64,000 nt of DNA. Source: Dyella_A sp050749815 (GTDB taxonomy: Bacteria > Pseudomonadota > Gammaproteobacteria > Xanthomonadales > Rhodanobacteraceae). This document shows positions 1 through 8,262 of this stretch, piece after piece (position 1 is the first letter of the stretch; every line of letters begins with the position of its first letter). The DNA lies in contig NZ_CP192735.1 in assembly GCF_050749815.1 (NCBI RefSeq), positions 1,798,001 to 1,862,000 on the forward strand, in the 5' to 3' direction. The notes beneath the pieces are model-generated. The model was not told the DNA's origin. It worked only from the letters and a program-made list of their open reading frames with translations, and ran no database searches. The translations under genes and the position numbers were made by a program.

Positions 1-364
1 CGTTCACCAGCGGCGGCGCCCAGTCGTGAAAGTGGTGCCAGACGTAGCCGGCCGGCGTCTGGTTGTAGCCAGCGATGGCGTTGGCCAAGGCAAAGTCGCC
101 CGCACGGCCGCCTGTATAGGCGATATGCACCACGCGCCGGTAGTGGGTTCCCGGATTCAGGCCAGGCCGCTGCTGGCCGGCGATGGCGAACATCTCGATG
201 TAGGGCTGGATTTCGCCGGGCGTGTAGTACCGGGTCTTCTTCCGTATCCGCTTGCCAAGCTGGATGTTCTCGCGCTCGATGCCTTTGCGCTTGAGCCAGT
301 CCCTGCGGGCACGGTTCTTGAAAAGCATCGCGCCGGTCTTGGAGCGCGTCTGGATCTGTCTCAT
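1..364 (-). CDS. WHH/HNH-type endonuclease, C-terminus outside the window (partial)
   Basis: An open frame runs off the left edge. It starts at an ATG at 364 preceded by AGGAA nine bases upstream; the upstream in-frame stop is near 486. The visible ~121 residues are basic at the N-terminus (many K/R), then contain Y-T-P-G-E-I, a V-H-I-A-Y-T-G-G-R segment, and near the edge N-Q-T-P-A-G-Y-V-W-H-H-F-H-D-W. The last run matches the P-x-G-Y-x-W-H-H signature of the LHH/WHH branch of the HNH/Endo VII nuclease superfamily, which is common as the C-terminal toxin of RHS and other polymorphic toxins and as a short standalone protein. The RBS suggests a free-standing small gene here. Whether it is a toxin, and whether an immunity gene lies to the left, cannot be seen. 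Confidence 0.7.
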   Translation of the reverse strand, partial: MRQIQTRSKTGAMLFKNRARRDWLKRKGIERENIQLGKRIRKKTRYYTPGEIQPYIEMFAIAGQQRPGLNPGTHYRRVVHIAYTGGRAGDFALANAIAGYNQTPAGYVWHHFHDWAPPLVN

Positions 365-670
365 GTCGGCTCGTTCCTGAGATGGACGGGTCTTCCTATC
401 CGCCGGGCTGCACATCGCGAGCTCGGCCGGTATTTGGCTTAGCTGAGGTGACGTCGTCGAAGCCCTCTTTGCATCATTGCGTTAAACCGCGCCGGATCGT
501 GTCACGGGCTCGAGCCTGGTAACGCAGCTCAAGATCCAGAACAGCGCGGCCTTCGTTGTTGCGCACGATCGCGGCCACTTCAAACGCACAGCCCGCGCGG
601 CCTGTCCCAGCAGCGGGCTTCACTCGCGCCAGCTTCTCGAGCCGTCCTTGCGTTCGGCGTACGCGCCCGC
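365..670. other. Intergenic stretch, no convincing gene
   Basis: About 300 bases between two minus-strand genes. A short minus-strand frame ending at 474 runs into the 3' end of the cyclase gene but has no ribosome binding site and no recognisable motif. The stretch presumably carries the promoter of the nuclease gene; no clear promoter, terminator or repeat was seen. Confidence 0.4.
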
Positions 671-1822
671 TTAAAGATGCCGCCGCACCGCGGCCGACGC
701 GACGGGCATGGGCGCATCCTCGTCCGCAGCCACGCAAGCGTTGCGCCCGCGCTGCTTAGCCACATACAGCGCCGCATCGGCGCGGGCGAAGAGATCGTCG
801 ATGTCGTAGCCGCGCTCCGGATCGGCCTGCGCCACGCCCAGGCTGAGGGTGAGACCGGGAATGGGCGGATCGGCGATCGGCGCACGCGCGGCGACGGCCT
901 GACGAAGGGTGTCGGCAAGGATGAGCGCCTGCGCGGCGGTCTGGCCCGGACAGGCCACCATGAACTCGTCGCCGCCGAAGCGACCGAGCATGTCGTCGCT
1001 TACCAGATGCTCGCGCGCCACACCCACCACCAGGGCGAGCGCCTTGTCGCCCACCAGGTGGCCTTGGCGATCGTTGATCTGCTTGAAGTGGTCCAGGTCG
1101 AACACGATCAGGCTCAACGGCAGGTTGTACTTGGCCAGATGATCGATGCGGTCGCGTAGTTCCACGCCGAATGCCTGCCGATTGAGCACGCCAGTCAACG
1201 GATCGTGCATGGAAAGGTGCTGCAACTGCTCCGACTTGCGCTGCAGGTGGCTGTGCGCCGACTTGAGCACGCGCTGCTGGCGCGCCAGCCGCTCGGCTTC
1301 ATCACGCAAATGCTGGCCACGACGCCACGCCGTCCACCACGCCAGCAGCACCCCGCCGAGTGCCAGCAACCACAACCAGGTCAACGAGCGACTCGGCGGC
1401 GCCGGCGTTTGCATCGACTGCTCCGGCACCACCGTCTGCGCCGGAGCGGTGGATGCCGCGGCAGGCTTCGCGGGGGCGGACGCGGCAGACGCCGTCCGCA
1501 TCGGTGCGACATCGTCGTCTGCGGCGGGAGGTGCCGCCGGCGTGGCGATAGGCGGCGCCGCTGCGGAGATCGGCGCTACGGTGGGCAGGACGTCAGCCGG
1601 TGCCGGCCGCGGCGTCGGGTCGGTTCGTTGGAACGGGCGTGGCGGCGGCGGGCGCGGAGGGGGTGGCGGCCTTCCGAAGCGGCCATCGGGAGGCGGCATA
1701 CCGGCTGGCGGCGGCCTGCCATCGGGCGACGGATAACGCGGCTCGCCACGCTGCGCCCGAGCGGCGCCGACGCCGGCACACACCAGCGCAGCCAGTACCA
1801 GCGCACCGGCCAATCGACGCAT
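671..1822 (-). CDS. Membrane-anchored GGDEF diguanylate cyclase
   Basis: Predicted to make the second messenger cyclic di-GMP. Of 383 residues, 1-23 form a signal peptide, 25 to about 145 are a very proline- and alanine-rich extracytoplasmic segment, a transmembrane helix (W-L-W-L-L-A-L) follows at about 148-168, then a short coiled coil and a GGDEF domain with intact R-F-G-G-D-E-F at about 281-287. The residues five before GGDEF read V-S-D-D, so the RxxD inhibitory I-site is absent and product inhibition at that site is unlikely. The ATG at 1822 is chosen over longer in-frame starts because it begins the signal peptide and has GGGGAG nine bases upstream. The disordered periplasmic region has no known sensor fold. 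Confidence 0.9.
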   Translation of the reverse strand: MRRLAGALVLAALVCAGVGAARAQRGEPRYPSPDGRPPPAGMPPPDGRFGRPPPPPRPPPPRPFQRTDPTPRPAPADVLPTVAPISAAAPPIATPAAPPAADDDVAPMRTASAASAPAKPAAASTAPAQTVVPEQSMQTPAPPSRSLTWLWLLALGGVLLAWWTAWRRGQHLRDEAERLARQQRVLKSAHSHLQRKSEQLQHLSMHDPLTGVLNRQAFGVELRDRIDHLAKYNLPLSLIVFDLDHFKQINDRQGHLVGDKALALVVGVAREHLVSDDMLGRFGGDEFMVACPGQTAAQALILADTLRQAVAARAPIADPPIPGLTLSLGVAQADPERGYDIDDLFARADAALYVAKQRGRNACVAADEDAPMPVASAAVRRHL

Positions 1823-2107
1823 TGCTTTGGACTCCCCTGAAGAACGGCGAGATGGTAGCCGGCCGACCTCTTCCATGGCCATGGTCCAGTCAGGGGCAGA
1901 ACGCACTTCACCTGGCGCTCGGTCAGCCCTCAACGTGAACTCCGGGCTCAGTTTCGCTGACCGCGTAAAGTCGGCCTGCCACGGCATGCTCAAGGCTGAG
2001 CGGAAAGTCGAAGCTCACCGCTGCTTTCGCACGCCTGACTGAATGGGCCACGTTCCTGCGCATTACATGAATGCCCAGAGCGACTCCAACGCTGCAGAGG
2101 TTCGCCC

Positions 2108-2617
2108 ATGTCCAGGCCCGACCACGCCTATATCCGTGCCCAAGCCTTGAAATTCGTGTCCGTCGAAAGAGGCTCGTGCGACCAGGTCAGCGACGAGCTG
2201 TGCACGGCCGCACTGTTCTGGAGCAACGCACCGCGAAGGTGCTACCCGATCCATGCACTGGTCCGGGGCGACTACGCGCAGAACCACATCGCGATGGCCG
2301 CCCTCTGGACTGGCGACGCCGACGACAACCGGCTCATCGTCGACCCGAGCATCGCGCAGTTCGGCGGCGACCCGCGCGTGTTCATCGGCACTGCTGAGGA
2401 ATGGCTGGCCGAGCTCAGCCGGCTACACAGCGGTGCACCCGCGGAGCTCGACCCTGGCGGGCGCAATTTCAACTCGGCCTGGATGCACGAAATGTCTGAA
2501 GCCAAGACAGCGGCAGTCCACCAGGAGCAGCGCCGCTCGTCCCGCGTGAGCCAGGACAGCCACATGGCCGACACACTCAAAAAGACCAAACCGTGCTGCG
2601 GTTGCGTAGTGATGTGA
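2108..2617 (+). CDS. Papain-like/transglutaminase-like protein with C-terminal CaaX-type motif; candidate effector
   Basis: 169 residues, not assigned to a named family. A Cys-His-Asp arrangement like papain-fold or transglutaminase-like enzymes is visible: G-S-C24-D-Q-V-S, then N-H60-I-A-M, then L-I-V-D79-P-S-I-A-Q-F. The His and D-P-x-x-x-Q-F spacing also recalls C58 (YopT/AvrPphB) peptidases. The C-terminus reads K-K-T-K-P-C-C-G-C-V-V-M: basic residues, a Cys pair (163/164), then C166-V-V-M as the last four residues, matching a eukaryotic CaaX prenylation box with a possible palmitoylation site. No signal peptide. AGAGG lies seven bases before the ATG. A protein delivered into eukaryotic cells and prenylated there is inference; the catalytic triad is predicted from spacing only. 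Confidence 0.5.
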   Translation: MSRPDHAYIRAQALKFVSVERGSCDQVSDELCTAALFWSNAPRRCYPIHALVRGDYAQNHIAMAALWTGDADDNRLIVDPSIAQFGGDPRVFIGTAEEWLAELSRLHSGAPAELDPGGRNFNSAWMHEMSEAKTAAVHQEQRRSSRVSQDSHMADTLKKTKPCCGCVVM

Positions 2618-2878
2618 GCACCGCGCTTCAGTGCCTCCACTGGCCGTATCAACGGGGGACCATGGCCAGCCTCCGATCAGGGCACCTGGACCACGGAGGG
2701 CAAGCGTTCGCAAATCGGTTCAATTAGCCATGCTCCGCTCGTCCCTTTTGTTCGACGCGGCGTCGATTTCAGCAGGCATCATTCGTCGTGGAGGGGGCGG
2801 CGCTCGACGTGGCCGCCAACCCGGCCGGTCGGGCCGGCCGGAACCACCCTCGCCTTCATCCGTCAGGAGCCATACACG

Positions 2879-3235
2879 ATGCGGTACATGATGTTCATCA
2901 AACACCCCAAGGACTACGACTTCAGCGAAGTCCCGCCTGCGCTGTTCGAGGCAATGGGCGGATTCATCGCGGAGTACGCACAAAAGGGGATGTTCATCGA
3001 CGGGGCCGGGCTGCAACCCCTCGCAAAGGGAACGCGCGTGCGCCTTGCCGACGGCAAGGTGACCGTGACCGACGGTCCGTTTACCGAGGCCAAGGAAGTC
3101 GTGGGCGGATACTCTCTGATTGAAGCCCCCACGCACGCCGATGCCGTCGCGCTGGCCACGAAGTTCATGGAACTGCACCGCACTTATTGGCCCGGGTTCG
3201 AGGGCGAGTCCGAGGTTCGCCCGCTGCAGGAATAA
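2879..3235 (+). CDS. YciI family protein (YCII-related domain)
   Basis: 118-residue cytoplasmic protein of the YCII-related/DgpF group. It starts M-R-Y-M-M-F-I-K and has the diagnostic D-G-P-F-T-E-A-K-E-V-V-G-G-Y block at about residues 65-78, where members carry conserved Asp and His residues in a ferredoxin-like fold. AGGAG nine bases before the ATG supports the start. Family members are small enzymes or dehydrogenase-like proteins of mostly unknown substrate, often next to ECF sigma factors; no sigma factor is adjacent here. Single gene, no operon partner. Confidence 0.85.
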   Translation: MRYMMFIKHPKDYDFSEVPPALFEAMGGFIAEYAQKGMFIDGAGLQPLAKGTRVRLADGKVTVTDGPFTEAKEVVGGYSLIEAPTHADAVALATKFMELHRTYWPGFEGESEVRPLQE

Positions 3236-3416
3236 CGGCCCCCGGGCCAAGGGGCGCGGATAAAACGACTTCCGTCAGCCAAGAATGAGGGACGGTTCGC
3301 TTCCGGGCGAAGTGAACCTTCCCCCTTAAGCGAATGGGGCCTGGCCCGGGATAGGGAGCTTGTCTCCGTTCCAAAGAACGGCGTCCGTCAACCCAGGGCC
3401 AGTTCCTCCACCCACG

Positions 3417-4340
3417 CTATTCATGCGCTCTCAAAAACGCGAGAACGCGCTTCCAGCTTTCCTTGCGCGCCAATACGAGACCGTCTGGGGTACCGCCGCC
3501 GAAGCCGGCGTCCTCTTTTGCGGAGGCGGGTGTCGGCGGGAGGCCGAAAGCGAAATGGCCGCCGGTGGGGTAGTCGATCACCGAGACCACCGCGGCACCT
3601 TCACGACGCAGCCGGGCCGCAAGCGCACGGGCCATGGCGGTCGATGGCCATACCTGGTCCTGCTCGCTGGAAATAAGCAGAACCGATGCGGCCATGCCTT
3701 TGCCTTCGACATGGTCGGCCGCCAGCGCCTGCGGGTGACTTTGGGTATACAGGTCGAGCAGCCCGCGGCAGCGCGCGCACGGCTGGAAGGGCACATAGGC
3801 CAGCGGCACGCCGCGGAAACTCCAGGAACTGGCCGGCGCGCCGCCCGAACGATCGATCCCCTGCCAGACCACATCAGACGGCGACGCGGCCACCACGACG
3901 CGCAGGCGCGGCTCGCGCGCAGCGAGCCCGAGTGCGGCCTCCGCGCCTTTGGAAAGCCCGACTACGCCCAGGTGGCCGCGCTCGACGGACGACAACGCCT
4001 GCAGGTAGTCGACGGCCTGCTGGAACCGCTCGAGCGGGATGTTCGCCAACGTCTTGGGCAAACCCGGTCCGTTGAAATAGCTCTGCGCCAGGGTCACAAA
4101 CCCTTCCTCGGCCAACTTTCGCGCCACGCCGCGCGCCCACTCACGGCCGCCCTCGGCGCCGCCCAGGACGAGCAGTGCCGGGTGCTTGTTGCCATGGGCG
4201 GGTACGTAGAGCGTGGCGGACAGCTTCGCAGTCTCCACCTCGCTGGCCCGCACCTCCGTTGCGTGTGCCACGACGCTGCTGCCGCCTAGCGCAAGCGCAA
4301 GCGCGAATCGCGCGACCCAACCCAATCCGCGGACTGACAT
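3417..4340 (-). CDS. Secreted alpha/beta hydrolase, acyl-CoA thioesterase/BAAT C-terminal-like
   Basis: 307-residue protein with a signal peptide (about 1-27, ending A-H-A). The alpha/beta-hydrolase nucleophile elbow G-L-S130-K-G-A-E, an acid in S-S-E-Q-D-Q-V-W and a late His in G-G-H-F-A-F-G form a plausible triad. The G-x-S-K-G-A-E elbow and the E-G-F-V-T-L-A-Q-S-Y-F strand match the BAAT/acyl-CoA thioester hydrolase C-terminal family and dienelactone hydrolases. The start at 4340 is preferred to one seven codons upstream because AGGAG lies six bases before it. Substrate unknown; a periplasmic esterase or hydrolase is likely. Confidence 0.75.
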   Translation of the reverse strand: MSVRGLGWVARFALALALGGSSVVAHATEVRASEVETAKLSATLYVPAHGNKHPALLVLGGAEGGREWARGVARKLAEEGFVTLAQSYFNGPGLPKTLANIPLERFQQAVDYLQALSSVERGHLGVVGLSKGAEAALGLAAREPRLRVVVAASPSDVVWQGIDRSGGAPASSWSFRGVPLAYVPFQPCARCRGLLDLYTQSHPQALAADHVEGKGMAASVLLISSEQDQVWPSTAMARALAARLRREGAAVVSVIDYPTGGHFAFGLPPTPASAKEDAGFGGGTPDGLVLARKESWKRVLAFLRAHE

Positions 4341-4890
4341 GTAGCTCTCCTTTGGTGTCATCGGGCCTCGGTGAAGGCCATGCTTGATCTGGTGCGAGCA
4401 CGGTGGTGATCAGGGGGGCCGGGGCTACGCGTGCCGGGGTTCGTCCGATCGGGGCGAACCGATCCACCAGAAGAGACGGCGCCGGCCATGCCGGTTGCAA
4501 TGCATCCGCCCTTACTGATCCGTTTCCAGCAGCTACCTGCCCGCCGGTCTACAGCACGCGTGGGCCCTACCCAACCTTGCGACGTGCACCTTGGACATGG
4601 CCGATGGAGTACGACAAACCGCCTCGGTCGCCGCGATCGCCCCTCCACCGGTGCTCAACCCGATGGCGCTATCGGTAGCAGACGAGGTGAAACCTCAGAG
4701 CTCACTTCGTTCGGTTGTCCGCACCGCCCCTGCTCGCTTCACGTGAAGTGCGCGCGGGCGGCGCGAAGCTTGGTGGCGATGCCCCAGCCCGCCAAGCACA
4801 ACGGCGCGTAGCAGCTTGGCCCCAGCGCGCTTGACGCGAAGCGAGGGCGTTTCCACCGCGCGCACTTCCATCCCGGTAACCGCTGTCGCC
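4341..4890. other. Intergenic region, no convincing gene
   Basis: 550 bases between divergent genes. Frames here lack ribosome binding sites and protein-like composition. It contains a perfect 12-base palindrome, CTTCACGTGAAG, at 4737-4748, and must hold the promoters of the minus-strand hydrolase and the plus-strand PQQ-dehydrogenase pair. No REP element was recognised. Confidence 0.4.
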
Positions 4891-5256
4891 ATGACCTCAC
4901 TCCGCTTCTTCCCGGCCGGCCTGATCCTGCTTCTCGCCAGTGCGGTCGCAGGGCTGCTCCTCGCGCTCTATGCGTACTTCGCTCCGCTGACCGGTGTGAC
5001 GGGCACCTTGGGGGCGCTCGCGGTCAGCATGGCCTGTGCCGTGCTGGCCGCCATGGCGCTGGCGCTGGGTGCGGTGAGAAAACATGCGGCGCGGATCGCG
5101 CTGCGCGTGTTGATCGTGCTGCTGCTGTTGGCGACATGCTTCGCCGCCCTGCTGCTCCATCGATGGGGGATCTGCGTGGCGATGGGCGCGGGCTTTGTCG
5201 GCTTGGTAATGGAGTTGCTGCGTTCCGCTGGCACGCACCATAGCGCACACGCATGA
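4891..5256 (+). CDS. Small four-helix membrane protein, likely anchor subunit of the PQQ dehydrogenase
   Basis: 121 residues consisting almost wholly of four hydrophobic helices (about 5-30, 35-60, 68-92, 95-112) with a short His-containing tail. It overlaps the next gene by ATGA, so the two are translationally coupled. In the classical membrane glucose dehydrogenase (Gcd) a membrane domain of about 140 residues with several helices is fused in front of the PQQ propeller; here the equivalent segment is a separate protein. Anchoring, and passing electrons to ubiquinone, are inferred from this arrangement. The start at 4891 begins the first helix; the longer upstream frame is not membrane-like. 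Confidence 0.65.
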   Translation: MTSLRFFPAGLILLLASAVAGLLLALYAYFAPLTGVTGTLGALAVSMACAVLAAMALALGAVRKHAARIALRVLIVLLLLATCFAALLLHRWGICVAMGAGFVGLVMELLRSAGTHHSAHA

Positions 5257-7268
5257 GGAGTCGAACGTTGCTCACGGTGAAGATCTCCCCGGCAAGACTC
5301 GCGGCAGCGGCGGGCGTCGCACTGCTGCTGACGGCAGGTTGCGTATCGCTGCGCGCCCAGCCGCCCTCCGCGCCTAAGGAAGCCGGCAGCGCAGCGGCCG
5401 GTGAAACATCGAACAACGCGGCGCAAGCCACCTGGGATAGCTTCCACGGCCAGCTCAACGCGCAGAAGTACAGCCCGCTCACGCAGATCACCGCGGCCAA
5501 CGTGCAGCACCTTCAGAAGGTGTGGGAGTACCACACCGGGGATATGTCCGACGGCAGCGGCAAGATGCCGGCCACGGTGTGGTCGGCCACACCAATCTTT
5601 GCCAACGACACGATCTACATCGGTACGCCGTTCTATCGGCTGATCGCGCTGGACCCCGGCACTGGCAAGGTGAAGTGGAGTTTCGACACGCATACGCCGC
5701 TCAAGGCGACCACGCAGCCAGCGCTGAAGAACCGCGGCGTGGCGTACTGGGCCGCAAAAAATCCGGTGCCGGGCATGCCGTGCCAGAAGATCGTCTACAT
5801 GGGCACGATGGATGCGCGGCTGTTCGCGCTGGATGCCGACACCGGCAAGAAGTGCACGGGCTTTGCCGACCATGGCGTGCTCGACGTCAATCGATGGAAC
5901 ACCACGCACGACAAGTGGCCGCTGTCACTGCTGCAACCGCCCACGGTGGTGGGCGATCACCTTATTCTCGGCTGGGCGGGCAAGGACTGGGCGTATGAGC
6001 ACGCGCCGCCGGGCACCGTGTGGTCGATCAATGCGCGCACGGGCGAGCGCGAGTGGACTTTCGAAGCACTGACGCCCGAGATGCGCCAGCACAGTGGCAC
6101 CGCCAACGTGTGGACGCAGATGTCCGCCGACCCGAAGCTCGGCCTGGTGTACGTGCCCGTGTCGTCGCCATCGCCCAACTTCTGGGGTGGCAACCGTACC
6201 GAGGACGCGCCCCTGGCCACCTCGACCACGGCACTGGATGTGGAAACCGGCAAGGTGGTCTGGTCGCGGCAATGGGTGCATCACGATGTGTGGGACTACG
6301 ACGTGGATTCCGCGCCCACGCTGGTGGACATCACGGTCGACGGCAAACCGATCCCCGCGCTGATCCAGGCGACCAAGATGGGCTTTCTGTTCGTGGTCAA
6401 CCGCAAGACCGGCGAGGATGTGTGGCCGATCGAGGAGCGGCCGGTGCCCGGCGGCGATGGCTCGGTGAAGGGTGAGCACCTGTCGCCCACGCAGCCGTTC
6501 CCGACCCGGCCCAAGCCCCTGCTCGATCAGTCGAAGAAACCCGAGGTCTGGACGCTCGCCGACGTGGTCGGCGCCGGCCAGTGCTCGCGCCTGTGGAACA
6601 AGCTGGAATACCACGGCATGTACACGCCGCCCACCACGCGCGGCGAAGGCACGCTGGCCTTTCCCGACAGCGCCGGTGCCGTGCAGTGGGGCGGTGTGGC
6701 GTTCGACCCGGTGAGCCAGACCGCCGTGGTCAACACCTCGCGCCTGGTGCAGTACATCAAGCTCTACGATCGCGCGGCCTACGAAAAAGCCCACAAGGGC
6801 TCGGGCAACGAGTCGGGTTTTTACCCACAGAAGGGCGCGCCCTACGGCATGCGCCTGGAGGTGGCGCGCAACTGGCTCGGCATGCCGTGCTGGAAACCGC
6901 CGTACGGCGAGCTGGTCGCGCTGGACATGCACACCGGCGAGGTCAAATGGCGCCGGCCCGTGGGCGCTTCCCAGCAATACGGCTTCTTCATGCCGGAGCG
7001 CTGGGGCTCGCCCACCATCGGCGGCCCGGCCGTCACCGCCGGCGGCGTCATCTTCATCGGCGCCTCGATGGACGCCAAGGTGCGCGCCTATTCGCTGGCG
7101 ACCGGCAAGGAGCTCTGGTCCAATCAGGCCCAGGCCCCCGCGGTCGCCAATCCCGCCGTGTACGAATACAAGGGGCGCGAATATGTGGCGTTCGTGGCGG
7201 GCGGCAACACCATCCTGAAGGATCAGGTGGGCGACCAGATCGTGGTGTATGCGTTGCCGCGGGATTAG
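5253..7268 (+). CDS. PQQ-dependent dehydrogenase, glucose/quinate/shikimate family, lipoprotein-like
   Basis: 671-residue quinoprotein. Residues 1-30 are a lipoprotein-type signal with Cys30 in L-T-A-G-C, then an eight-bladed propeller typical of PQQ dehydrogenases: repeated A-L-D-x-x-T-G-K-x-x-W blade motifs (for example A-L-D-P-G-T-G-K-V-K-W, A-L-D-V-E-T-G-K-V-V-W) and the H-H-D-V-W-D-Y-D active-site stretch. It should oxidise a sugar or polyol in the periplasm and feed electrons to the respiratory chain; the substrate cannot be read. It lacks the N-terminal membrane domain of Gcd, which seems to be supplied by the overlapping upstream gene. No PQQ biosynthesis genes are in the window. Confidence 0.88.
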   Translation: MRSRTLLTVKISPARLAAAAGVALLLTAGCVSLRAQPPSAPKEAGSAAAGETSNNAAQATWDSFHGQLNAQKYSPLTQITAANVQHLQKVWEYHTGDMSDGSGKMPATVWSATPIFANDTIYIGTPFYRLIALDPGTGKVKWSFDTHTPLKATTQPALKNRGVAYWAAKNPVPGMPCQKIVYMGTMDARLFALDADTGKKCTGFADHGVLDVNRWNTTHDKWPLSLLQPPTVVGDHLILGWAGKDWAYEHAPPGTVWSINARTGEREWTFEALTPEMRQHSGTANVWTQMSADPKLGLVYVPVSSPSPNFWGGNRTEDAPLATSTTALDVETGKVVWSRQWVHHDVWDYDVDSAPTLVDITVDGKPIPALIQATKMGFLFVVNRKTGEDVWPIEERPVPGGDGSVKGEHLSPTQPFPTRPKPLLDQSKKPEVWTLADVVGAGQCSRLWNKLEYHGMYTPPTTRGEGTLAFPDSAGAVQWGGVAFDPVSQTAVVNTSRLVQYIKLYDRAAYEKAHKGSGNESGFYPQKGAPYGMRLEVARNWLGMPCWKPPYGELVALDMHTGEVKWRRPVGASQQYGFFMPERWGSPTIGGPAVTAGGVIFIGASMDAKVRAYSLATGKELWSNQAQAPAVANPAVYEYKGREYVAFVAGGNTILKDQVGDQIVVYALPRD

Positions 7269-7467
7269 CCGCCCGAGGTCGGATCCAACTTTCCGTGTGC
7301 TCTGACGCGCCTTCCGCTTTAAACAGCGGGACGATTTACCGTCTGCGGTGGTTCCCTTTTATTGCCAATGATGTGCCAATTGACGGGTGTTGGATCAGAC
7401 AACAGAATCCTTAGCGCTTCCGCAGCAAGAGGTTGCGGACGCCACACACGGAGCACAGGGGGAAATC

Positions 7468-8163
7468 ATGAGGAAGATCATTTACGCGCCGCTGGTCGCG
7501 GCGCTTCTTTCCGGCTGCGCCTCGATCGGCAACCCGGTCAGCGTCACCACGCCATCTCAGATCGACACAGCCTTTGTCACTGATGCCACCAAGCCGGACA
7601 ACTATCCTGGCTATCTCGCCGGTGAGGGAAATATCTACAGCTGCCGCTTCGGCATACACATGGAGTCGAAAGCGGAATTCAACCCGCCCAAAGCGCAGAT
7701 CTTTGCCTCACTGTTGGCCCAGGACCGTCCGGAAATCAGCACGCACCACGTCGTGCTGCAGCGCTTTGATGTCTATCAGAACCAGCGCCTGAAAATGCTT
7801 AACAAGGTGGGCTCCATGGAAGGCGGCTATATCGGTTACCGCCTGGCGAAAGCCGGCCTGGTCAACGCCAATCTTTACACCTTCAAGCGCCTGATCGTCG
7901 ACGCAGACCCGATGACTAAGCGGGGAAAGAACGAACATCAAGTCGGATGCGACGACCGCAAGGAAGGCGAGTACTACTCCTCTGAAATAAGCGGCGGTCA
8001 CGATGTCATCGTGACCTGGCTGATCTTCAGCGTGGACGGGAAAAGTTACACGTTCCGCACCTTCTACCAGTACCAGCCTGCGTCGAAGAACGAAATCGCC
8101 GCGGGCATCAGTAATGCGATACACGACACGGTCGACGCGGTCGCCCAGCGCATCGCGATCTAG
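7468..8163 (+). CDS. Lipoprotein of unknown function
   Basis: 231 residues with a clear lipoprotein signal (M-R-K-I-I-Y-A-P-L-V-A-A-L-L-S-G-C). GGGGGA lies just upstream of the ATG at 7468, favouring it over an in-frame start 27 codons earlier. The mature part is a mixed alpha/beta soluble domain with I-Y-S-C-R-F-G-I near its start and G-C-D-D further on. Not recognised. Followed within 110 bases by a REP/RAYT-remnant block. Confidence 0.7.
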   Translation: MRKIIYAPLVAALLSGCASIGNPVSVTTPSQIDTAFVTDATKPDNYPGYLAGEGNIYSCRFGIHMESKAEFNPPKAQIFASLLAQDRPEISTHHVVLQRFDVYQNQRLKMLNKVGSMEGGYIGYRLAKAGLVNANLYTFKRLIVDADPMTKRGKNEHQVGCDDRKEGEYYSSEISGGHDVIVTWLIFSVDGKSYTFRTFYQYQPASKNEIAAGISNAIHDTVDAVAQRIAI

Positions 8164-8262
8164 CCCAACAATCCATGGTCGATCGCGGCCGGGCCAACCC
8201 CGGCCGCAAAGCGTGAGCCGAGCGCCCCGGATCGCCAACACGCGCAAAAAGCCAGCAATGCG

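Noticed and set aside
26..442. Plus-strand frame opposite the truncated nuclease gene
   Set aside because: It is antisense to a frame with a recognisable WHH motif and has no family features.
474..737. Minus-strand frame of 87 codons between the nuclease and cyclase genes
   Set aside because: It overlaps the cyclase 3' end, has no ribosome binding site and no motif; the tail looks somewhat protein-like but not enough to call.
4403..4811. Plus-strand frames in the 4.3-4.9 kb gap
   Set aside because: Two overlapping frames with low-complexity composition and no Shine-Dalgarno.
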